From the NCBI GenBank assembly GCA_963814645.1, contig CAWFDX010000002.1:423666-487665 (forward strand): 64,000 nucleotides of DNA, in the 5' to 3' direction. The stretch comes from RYN-230 sp963814645. Its GTDB lineage: Bacteria; Actinomycetota; Actinomycetes; Streptosporangiales; Streptosporangiaceae. Position 1 is the stretch's first letter, and the number at the start of each line of letters is the position of its first letter. Shown here piece by piece: positions 58,279-64,000 of the stretch. A model generated the notes under the pieces. That model made no database searches and had not been told where the DNA came from. It worked only from the letters and a program-made list of their open reading frames with translations. A program made the translations under genes and the position numbers.

Positions 58279-59433
58279 TCAGCCAAGCCGGTACACCCGC
58301 AGCGCGTTGTCCCTGGCCACCATGCTGATAACCCGGCGGGCGTCGGCCGCCGACCAGTCACCCGAGTCCACCCACCGGCCGGTGACCGTGCTGATGGCCC
58401 GGCGCCACAGCACCGCCCCGAGATAGTGCAGCTCCGGCGGTCCCCACGCGTCCGAGGAGTACAGCTGCTTGGCGAACGGGGCCAGCTCCAGCGACTCCGC
58501 GACCAATGTCGGCGCGGCCGCGCCCACATAGTTCACGCCTAGCCCCACATCGAAATACACATTATTGAACGCCTGTGCCAGGTATCCGGCTTCGCGCTGG
58601 AACGGGTAGCAGTGCAGCAACAGCACCGGCACCCGGGCCGTCCTCGCATCGCGGAGGAAGTCCAGCAGCAACAGCGGGTTGGCCTGGTCCAGGTTGAGGT
58701 CACGGTCGCCGTAGCCGGTGTGGAACTGGATCGGCAGGCCGGCCTCGGTGGCGGCGTGCAGCCCGAAACTGAGCAAGACCGGGTCGGTCAGCCGAGGGCG
58801 ACCCGGCCCGGCCGACCCGATCCAGCGGCTGGCCGCGTCCCGGACCTGGGCCTCGTCCGGCTGGCTCAGGTCGATGCCGAACCCGGTCCGGTAGGCCAGG
58901 ATCGTCTTGACGCCGATCGCACCGGCGGTGGCCGCCGCCAGCCGGGACCGGAACTCGTCCGGGTAGTCGCGGCTGGGGCCGCCGCCGGCCGCGATCTCCT
59001 CGGCGATGCTTTCCAGCCGCACGATGGTGTGCGCGGCGGCGCCGGACGCGGCTGACATGCCGGCCGGGCTGAGGATCTGGTCCGGCCCGTAGCCGGTGTC
59101 CAGCAGCCAGTCCGACACCCCGGCCGCGCTGAGCATCCGGGCGGTGACCTCCTGGGTGCCCAGCTCGGTGCGGCGTGCCCAGTAGTCCGCGGCCGGTGCG
59201 TGCGCGGGCAGGCCGAGCAGCGGCGCGCACCAGCGTCGGATAGCGAAGCCAAGCTGGGAGTCGAACTGGCTCATCCAGGCCGGTACCGGATCCGGTGATC
59301 CTTCGTTGATCGATTCCTCGAACTCCGGCTGGCTCAGCTCGCGAGTGAACGCGCCGTGCACGTGGTGATCGACCAGCGGCACCGCCGCGGTGTGCTCGGC
59401 CAACGCCTCACCAGCTGGCATAGCAGCGGCCAC
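58279..59433 (-). CDS. Amidohydrolase family protein (TIM barrel)
   Basis: The 384-residue protein has the N-terminal metal motif LVDHHVHGAF (H-x-H), a carboxylated-lysine candidate in AIGVKTILAYRTG, IQFHTGYGD, VLLLHCYPFQREAGY and the C-terminal metal aspartate in QLYSSDAWGPPELHYLG. It belongs to the amidohydrolase-2/FluG N-terminal group. Substrate unknown; pairing with an M20 hydrolase and RpiR regulator suggests an amide or amino-acid derivative pathway. Start GTG 59433 or ATG 59421. Confidence 0.88.
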   Translation of the reverse strand: MAAAMPAGEALAEHTAAVPLVDHHVHGAFTRELSQPEFEESINEGSPDPVPAWMSQFDSQLGFAIRRWCAPLLGLPAHAPAADYWARRTELGTQEVTARMLSAAGVSDWLLDTGYGPDQILSPAGMSAASGAAAHTIVRLESIAEEIAAGGGPSRDYPDEFRSRLAAATAGAIGVKTILAYRTGFGIDLSQPDEAQVRDAASRWIGSAGPGRPRLTDPVLLSFGLHAATEAGLPIQFHTGYGDRDLNLDQANPLLLLDFLRDARTARVPVLLLHCYPFQREAGYLAQAFNNVYFDVGLGVNYVGAAAPTLVAESLELAPFAKQLYSSDAWGPPELHYLGAVLWRRAISTVTGRWVDSGDWSAADARRVISMVARDNALRVYRLG

Positions 59434-59557
59434 GGTCCCCTACGTGTGTCATGGATGTTCCAAAATCTCATGATCATTAATATCTGTACCGCAGGTTACC
59501 ATCCGGCGCTGACCTGGCATAAGAGGTAAGCCCTACTTTCCGGGCCGTCTGAGCAGG

Positions 59558-60091
59558 TCAGTGCAGGTGGACGAGGACCAGGTCCTTGAGCGCGATCATG
59601 GCCAGCCCAAGCAGCGCCGCCACCGACGTGGCCAGCAGCAGTTGCCGGCCGTGCAGTTGAGCCGCCCGGCCCGCCCACCAGCCGTGCCAGGTCAGCAGCA
59701 GCACCGCCGCGACCAGGCCAACGTTGGCGGCCTGGTTCGCCGACGCCCCGGCCACCCGGGCCAGCAGCAGGGCCAGCAATGGCAGGTAGGACGCGCTGAC
59801 CATCGGCCACGTCGCCTGCAGCGCGGCCCGGATGTACGCCCGGCTCGGCAGCCGGCCGCCCGCGATCTGCTCGCCCAGCAACTCGGCGTACTCCTCGGCC
59901 AGCCAGTACACCACGAGCGTGACCAGGACCGACACCACCAGCGCGGGGGTGGGCAAGTGGCCGCCCACCGCGGCCAGGATGGCCGCGGTGATGATGGCCC
60001 CGTAGATGCCGGCCGCCCGGCGCCGTCCCACGTTCGCCGTCGCTGGCCCGGACTCGACTTCGCCGCCGGCCCCCGCCACGATGCCTGCCAT
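59558..60091 (-). CDS. Five-helix membrane protein, unknown
   Basis: The 177-residue product has a short cytosolic N-terminus (GRRRAAGIYGAIIT begins helix 1) and about five hydrophobic helices, with a conserved-looking charged segment between helices 2 and 3 (YWLAEEYAELLGEQIAGGRL). Similar actinobacterial integral membrane proteins exist but I know no function. GGAGGGGC precedes ATG 60091 by seven bases. Confidence 0.75.
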   Translation of the reverse strand: MAGIVAGAGGEVESGPATANVGRRRAAGIYGAIITAAILAAVGGHLPTPALVVSVLVTLVVYWLAEEYAELLGEQIAGGRLPSRAYIRAALQATWPMVSASYLPLLALLLARVAGASANQAANVGLVAAVLLLTWHGWWAGRAAQLHGRQLLLATSVAALLGLAMIALKDLVLVHLH

Positions 60092-60134
60092 AGCTGCCCC
60101 TCCGGGTCGGGTCACCAGCGCTCGGTGGCTGGCA

Positions 60135-60470
60135 TCAGTCCTCGAACTCGGTCTGCATGGCGGGTGCGGCATGGATGCAGACCAGCTGAGCCTCGCCCGG
60201 GCCCAGATTGGTGAAGCCGTGCGGGACACCCGGCGGCCCGATCACGATGTCGCCCGGCCCGCCTTCGATGGACTCGTCGCCCACCTGGACCAGGACGCGG
60301 CCCGCCAGGATCACGAAGGTCTCATCGTACGGGTGGTGGTGCAGCTTCGGGCCCTGGCCCGGATGGTTATGCACCAGGAAGAACGACACCGACGATGGCC
60401 CGTGTGCGCCGCCCTCGAAGGTCCGCGAGATGTCATTGCCCGGCAGGCTTCCGGCGTTGACGTGGTACAT
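60135..60470 (-). CDS. Cupin-domain protein
   Basis: The 111-residue protein has cupin motif 1 (GPKLHHHPYDETFVILAGRV, with three His and one Glu) and motif 2 (GGPGDIVIGPPGVPHGFTNL). It should bind a divalent metal; substrate unknown. ATG 60470 is chosen because similarity begins there (MYHVNAGSLPGNDISRTFEG). It is 43 bp upstream of the five-helix membrane protein gene and may be co-transcribed. Confidence 0.88.
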   Translation of the reverse strand: MYHVNAGSLPGNDISRTFEGGAHGPSSVSFFLVHNHPGQGPKLHHHPYDETFVILAGRVLVQVGDESIEGGPGDIVIGPPGVPHGFTNLGPGEAQLVCIHAAPAMQTEFED

Positions 60471-60897
60471 GGGTCGCCATGCCTTTCGGTGAGCGCGCTG
60501 TCCGGCGCTGCTGCACCCTTGCCCCGTTACTGGCGACACGACACCGGCGTGGCGGGCCGGTGGCCCGCCGCCGGCCCGCCGCCATTCGTTCATTCGCCGT
60601 TGTTCGTGCTCGGCTTGGCGGTTTCCACCCGGTCGAGCCGCGTGCTCCGGCTTCACCCGGGGCCGCAGCATGGACCCGCAGGTCCTGGTCCACCGAAGCC
60701 ATTCAACGCCAATCACACTGGCTGTCAACGGCTAGGCCCGCGCCGCCGCCGGATCCGCCGCATGCCACCGCGGGCACGGCAGTTCCCGTGTCGGGCGTGA
60801 CCTGGTCGTGGGCGGGGGGTTACCGTCACAGGGATCTGGATGTTGGTGGCTGGCCTGGGCCACCAAGTAGTTCCACACGGACACGTGGAGGTCCTTC
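60471..60897. other. Intergenic region without a supported gene
   Basis: This 427-base gap separates the divergent cupin and kelch-protein genes. Open frames on both strands here have Arg/Pro/Gly-rich translations without family similarity. It contains the 8-bp palindrome GGCGGGCC-GGT-GGCCCGCC (60551-60569) and presumably both promoters. The strong ribosome site GGAGGTCCTTC lies at its right end. Confidence 0.6.
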
Positions 60898-62616
60898 ATG
60901 TCATTAAGACACCGATCTGCCGTACTCGCCGGCGGGGCGTCGTGCCTGGCCGTGCTGGCCGGCCTGGTGGTCGCCACGACGCCGGCCGCGTCCGCGCACC
61001 CGCTCAGCGCGGCCCTGACCGCGCAGGCGTCCGCGCAGACACAGCGCCAAATTGGCCCGCGTCCGCCGATAGGCCGGGCCAAGGCGTCGGGGGAGAAGGC
61101 ATTTCTCGGCCCCAACGACACGAACACGGCGTCACCCTGGACGCCATTGCAGAATCCGCCGCCGTTCGGCACGCCGGGCACGATGCTGCTGGAGAGCAAC
61201 GGGACCGTGCTCGTGCACGATGAACCGGACAACAACACCACCGGCGGCACCACCGCGTGGTGGAAGCTCACGCCGGATTCGCACGGCAGCTACATCGACG
61301 GGACCTGGAGCAAGATCGCGTCGATGCCGGCCGGGTACACGCCGCTGTATTTCGCGTCGGCGATCCTGCCTGACGGGCGCATGATCGTCGAGGGCGGCGA
61401 ATACATCGGCGAAAACGCGGTGTGGTCGAACCGGGGAGCGATCTACAACCCGGTGACCAACCGCTGGGCCTCGGTCGCGCCGCCACCGGGCTGGACGAAC
61501 ATTGGCGACGCGGCGAGCGACGTGCTGGCCAACGGCACGTTCATGCTCCAGCACCCGTGCAATACCTGCGTCAACAATCCGAACCTCACCGTCGATGACG
61601 CGCTGCTCAACGCGCGGACGCTCAAGTGGACGGTGATCCCGGGCACAGGCAAGAACGATCCCAACGACGAAGAGGGCTGGACTCTGGAGCCGAGCGGCCA
61701 GTTGCTGACCGTTGACACCTGGATCCCGGCCGCGACCCAGCTGTTCAACCCGCGCACCCGGTTGTGGTCGTTCGCGGGAAACACGGCCACCAACGGCAAT
61801 CCGGTCAACCCGTTCCCAGTGGTAGAGATCGGCCCGCAGGTCGAGATGCCGGGCGGCAACACGTTCGTGGTCGGGGCCGGCACGAGCACGCAAGAGCCGC
61901 CCACCGCGTGCACCACGGACGCGCCCACGCAAACCGCGCTCTATGAGTACAAGCCCGGGACCGCGGGCACCTGGGTCGCGGGACCGGAGATCCCGGCCAT
62001 CGGCAATCAGCAGTTCGGTGCCGCCGACGGACCGGGGTCGGTCCTGCCAGATGGAAACGTGCTGTTCGACGTGAGCGCCTGCGTGTACAATACGCCGACG
62101 CACTTCTTCGTCTACAACGCGAGCTCCAACACGCTCACCCAGATCCCGGACGTGCCCAACGCGCCGAACGACTCCACCTACTACACCAAGATGCTGGCGC
62201 TGCCGAACGGGCAGGTGCTGTTCAACGACGGCAGCAGCCAGATGGAGGTGTACACGGCAGGCGGGACGCCGAAGCCATCGTGGGCGCCTTCTATCACGTC
62301 ACTGAGTTCCACGCATCTGGCCCCCGGCGGCAGCTACGCCCTGTCCGGCAAGCAGCTCGCCGGACTGGACCCGGGCGCCACCTACGGTGACGACGTCCAG
62401 GACAACACCAATTTCCCCCTGGTCCGGATCACCAACTCGGCCACCGGCGTGGTGACCTACGCCAGGACCAGCGGCTGGACCTCGGTATCGGTGGCTCCTG
62501 GCACCAGATCCGCGACCAGGTTCACCCTGCCGCCGGGTACCCCGGCCGGCAAGAGCACCTTGGTCGTGGTAGCCAACGGGATCGCCTCGCCGCCCTCCAC
62601 GGTGTGGGTTTCCTGA
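60898..62616 (+). CDS. Secreted kelch/galactose-oxidase-like beta-propeller protein
   Basis: The 572-residue protein has a signal peptide (RHRSAVLAGGASCLAVLAGL ... ASA). The body has kelch-like blades: WSKIASMPAGYTPLYFASAI, LPDGRMIVEGGEYIGENAVW, IYNPVTNRWASVAPPPGW, ATQLFNPRTRLWSFAGN, GSVLPDGNVLFDVSACVYNT and KMLALPNGQVLFNDGSSQME. A C-terminal immunoglobulin-like/DUF1929-type domain begins at about APSITSLSSTHLAPGGSYAL. The fold is that of galactose oxidase/glyoxal oxidase, but I cannot assign the copper ligands with certainty; a Cys pair (HPCNTCVNN) is present. Extracellular. Confidence 0.85.
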   Translation: MSLRHRSAVLAGGASCLAVLAGLVVATTPAASAHPLSAALTAQASAQTQRQIGPRPPIGRAKASGEKAFLGPNDTNTASPWTPLQNPPPFGTPGTMLLESNGTVLVHDEPDNNTTGGTTAWWKLTPDSHGSYIDGTWSKIASMPAGYTPLYFASAILPDGRMIVEGGEYIGENAVWSNRGAIYNPVTNRWASVAPPPGWTNIGDAASDVLANGTFMLQHPCNTCVNNPNLTVDDALLNARTLKWTVIPGTGKNDPNDEEGWTLEPSGQLLTVDTWIPAATQLFNPRTRLWSFAGNTATNGNPVNPFPVVEIGPQVEMPGGNTFVVGAGTSTQEPPTACTTDAPTQTALYEYKPGTAGTWVAGPEIPAIGNQQFGAADGPGSVLPDGNVLFDVSACVYNTPTHFFVYNASSNTLTQIPDVPNAPNDSTYYTKMLALPNGQVLFNDGSSQMEVYTAGGTPKPSWAPSITSLSSTHLAPGGSYALSGKQLAGLDPGATYGDDVQDNTNFPLVRITNSATGVVTYARTSGWTSVSVAPGTRSATRFTLPPGTPAGKSTLVVVANGIASPPSTVWVS

Positions 62617-62621
62617 TTCTG

Positions 62622-63292
62622 CTAGCCAGGCCCGCCCCGGGCATCCGGGGCGGGCCTGGCGCCCGTGGCGAGCAGGTCCACGATCTGCCCGGCCGTCCAG
62701 GACCCGCGTGCCCCGGGCAGGCTGACCAGGTACTGACCCACTGTCTGACTGTCCCACCCGTGGCTTTCCTGCAGACCCTGCCCGAGCATTCGCAGATAAG
62801 CGCCGCTAGGGCTGAGCAACGGTACGTCACCGATTCCCCATGGCGCGGTGAAGGTCACCATGGGCATGTGCTCATCTTGGCCTACGTATATCAGCGTCTC
62901 GTACCGGCCCTCGCCCACCTGGATGCGCCCTAAAGTGGCCAGCTTCGTCAGGTCTAGGTCAGCACCTGGTTCGCGATACATTTCCTGCGCGGCCACATCT
63001 GAGAACTGTGCGTGGTGATCAGATAGCTGCGGGCGGCCGCTTTGCCCGGGGCATCCGGGTCGTAGAGCGCCCGGCCACCTCCCCAGACTTGCGACTCTGT
63101 CGCAAAGTAGACGCTGCCGGGCAGCCACACCGCCTTGCTGGCGCGCGGCGGGGTCTGGTCCCGTGCTCCCGGATACGTGAACGCGGCGCCGGGTGGCTGC
63201 CCACCCTGGAGGTAGCAGGAGAAGCGTTCGGCCGACAGGTTGGAGCCGTACGCGACGTACCACACGTGGCTAGTCAGGTGCCTGTCGTGCAC
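62622..63292 (-). pseudogene. Gamma-glutamylcyclotransferase-like gene with one frameshift
   Basis: GTG 63292 begins HDRHLTSHVWYVAYGSNLSA; YGSNL is the substrate-loop signature of the cyclotransferase/AIG2-like fold. The first frame continues through GSVYFATESQVWGGGRALYD and SYLITT. The second frame continues FSDVAAQEMYREPGADLDLT, YETLIYVGQDEHMPMVTFTA and SGAYLRMLGQGLQESHGWDS to the stop at 62622. One missing base near 63006-63014 separates them; a 223-residue protein results if it is restored. Otherwise the coding is clean, so sequencing error is quite possible. The 3' end overlaps the terminator hairpin. Confidence 0.78.
62625..62660. terminator. Strong hairpin terminator
   Basis: GCCAGGCCCGCCCCGG (62625-62640) and CCGGGGCGGGCCTGGC (62645-62660) form a perfect 16-bp stem with a GCAT loop, eight bases after the kelch-protein stop and inside the end of the convergent gene. 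Likely terminates the rightward transcript. Confidence 0.82.
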
Positions 63293-63305
63293 AACAGCGC
63301 TGGCA

Positions 63306-63791
63306 TCAGGCCTGGCGGAGACGTTGGCCTGTGATTTGGCTGGGAATCACCCGGATGAAGTGCTCGGGTTCGCCCTCCACCCACGACACAAGGCCGAGGC
63401 CGGCGATCGCTGCACGCTCGGCCTCTGTATCTATGTGATGGGCCGCGCCCTGGACGAGCACCACCCATCCCTCCCGCGCTTCCGGATCACTCTGGTCGAC
63501 CTCCACAGCGACCTTGTACTCGGCATACGCGATACCAGTACGCAAGTCCTCCTCCGTGAAGGTGGTCCGGTAGGTGCGGAAAACGATCGATCCTTCATGG
63601 ATCTTGTACTCGGACGGCACCGCCACCAGGCCATACCGGCTGTTGTAAACCAGGCGCCCGATCTTTGCGGTGCTGAGCAGCTCCATGCATTCGGGCTCAT
63701 CCAAGCGTTCCACCACGCGCCGGGCACTCACTCCCGAGCCGGGCGAAGCGGAACCAGTAGGAGAACTGAGGTCGGCTTTATCATCCGGCAT
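63306..63791 (-). CDS. Pyridoxamine 5'-phosphate oxidase-like FMN/F420-binding protein
   Basis: The 161-residue protein starts MPDDKADLSS, then has ARRVVERLDEPECMELLSTA, KIGRLVYNSRYGLVAVPSEY, IVFRTYRTTFTEEDLRTGIA, AYAEYKVAVEVDQSDPEARE and GWVVLVQGAAHHI. This is the split-barrel fold of actinobacterial PNPOx-like proteins that bind FMN or F420. The specific reaction is unknown. It ends 13 bp before the cyclotransferase-like gene on the same strand, forming a probable operon. Confidence 0.88.
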   Translation of the reverse strand: MPDDKADLSSPTGSASPGSGVSARRVVERLDEPECMELLSTAKIGRLVYNSRYGLVAVPSEYKIHEGSIVFRTYRTTFTEEDLRTGIAYAEYKVAVEVDQSDPEAREGWVVLVQGAAHHIDTEAERAAIAGLGLVSWVEGEPEHFIRVIPSQITGQRLRQA

Positions 63792-63961
63792 AGCTCTACA
63801 CCCTAGCCACCGCCCTTGGCGATCCACACTGAGGTTCCGTCGGCAGCGGCCCGTGACGCCCTCAAGAAGCTCAGCCAGTGGCTGACCTTGGGCTGTACTT
63901 CACTGCTGTACGAAGATCAAAAATGGCCGATTCCAAGATCGAAACCAGCCCCTGACCAGGG

Positions 63962-64000
63962 TGGAGCTGAGGGGATTTGAACCCCTGACCCCCTCGATGC
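63962..64000 (-). tRNA. tRNA-Ala, 3' half only
   Basis: On the minus strand the sequence reads GCAT, anticodon-stem CGAGG, GGGTC, the T-arm AGGGG-TTCAAAT-CCCCT, then acceptor strand CAGCTCC with discriminator A at 63962. The third-from-inside T (position 70) would form the G3:U70 pair that identifies alanine tRNAs, and GC before A37 fits an NGC anticodon. CCA is not encoded. The 5' half lies outside the window. Confidence 0.8.

Noticed and set aside
60479..60907. 142-codon plus-strand frame before the kelch gene
   Set aside because: Arg/Pro/Ser-rich, no ribosome site, overlaps the kelch gene start and the promoter region.

Overview
The window is very GC-rich, with strong G/C third-position codon bias, frequent GTG starts and start/stop-overlapping operons. 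Its families (DUF397, SARP/AfsR regulator, DUF6424, DUF885, class F sortase, fused response regulator/thioredoxin reductase) are typical of Actinomycetota, most likely a filamentous soil actinomycete. I see no phage, insertion sequence, CRISPR array or rRNA. One partial tRNA-Ala lies at the right edge and a partial gene at the left edge.

Layout: (1) 1-5.9 kb: a fused response regulator/thioredoxin reductase, a DUF6328 membrane protein, then a cobalamin riboswitch driving cobD, a bluB-cobT fusion, cobU and cobS, i.e. late corrinoid assembly plus lower-ligand synthesis in one protein. (2) 6-9.3 kb: secreted GH5, a methyltransferase, a hemolysin-III-like protein and an unknown. (3) 9.3-17.5 kb: a complete solute-binding-protein ABC importer operon ending in a TIGR03767-type phosphoesterase, a LacI regulator and an ECF sigma factor. 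(4) 17.5-23.2 kb: a DksA-like protein without zinc cysteines, a Ni/Co transporter behind a Nur-like operator, a sulfurtransferase-SufE pair, a P450, and a cupin/LysR divergent pair. (5) 23.4-32.6 kb: secreted proteins, a TetR-controlled membrane protein and several broken genes. (6) 32.6-49.6 kb: an envelope and carbohydrate region with GH1, a sortase substrate plus class F sortase, a lipoprotein amidase, a broken Ser/Thr kinase, a UPF0016 transporter behind a Mn2+ riboswitch, a GH3 lipoprotein, cobN/cbiX relics, an RCC1 lipoprotein, DUF1906, DUF885, a beta-helix protein and DUF6424. (7) 49.6-52.1 kb: a lower-GC islet of small unknown genes and DUF397. (8) 52.2-64 kb: a SARP-NB-ARC-TPR regulator, an ATPase-type anti-sigma-like protein, an M20/RpiR/amidohydrolase module, a secreted kelch protein and a small redox/cyclotransferase pair.

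Two themes stand out. First, metal and corrinoid homeostasis recurs: a B12 riboswitch operon, a Ni/Co transporter with a Nur box, a Mn riboswitch with UPF0016, and a relic in which the start of cobN is fused to the end of cbiX. Second, an unusual number of genes are broken by single-base indels (about 23.58, 23.96, 24.20, 24.26, 28.08, 30.9, 38.78, 41.50, 58.2 and 63.0 kb) or by larger deletions (27.84, 39.14, 41.3 and 41.55 kb, 52.1 kb). The single-base changes mostly sit in G/C runs and may be uncorrected sequencing errors; the larger deletions and a 7-bp tandem duplication look like real gene decay or mis-assembly. Nothing here is a clear new defence or biosynthetic system. The best candidates for follow-up are the corrinoid fusion operon, the sortase/substrate pair with a tyrosine-repeat cytoplasmic tail, the four tandem start codons of the amidase, and the dispersed palindrome.
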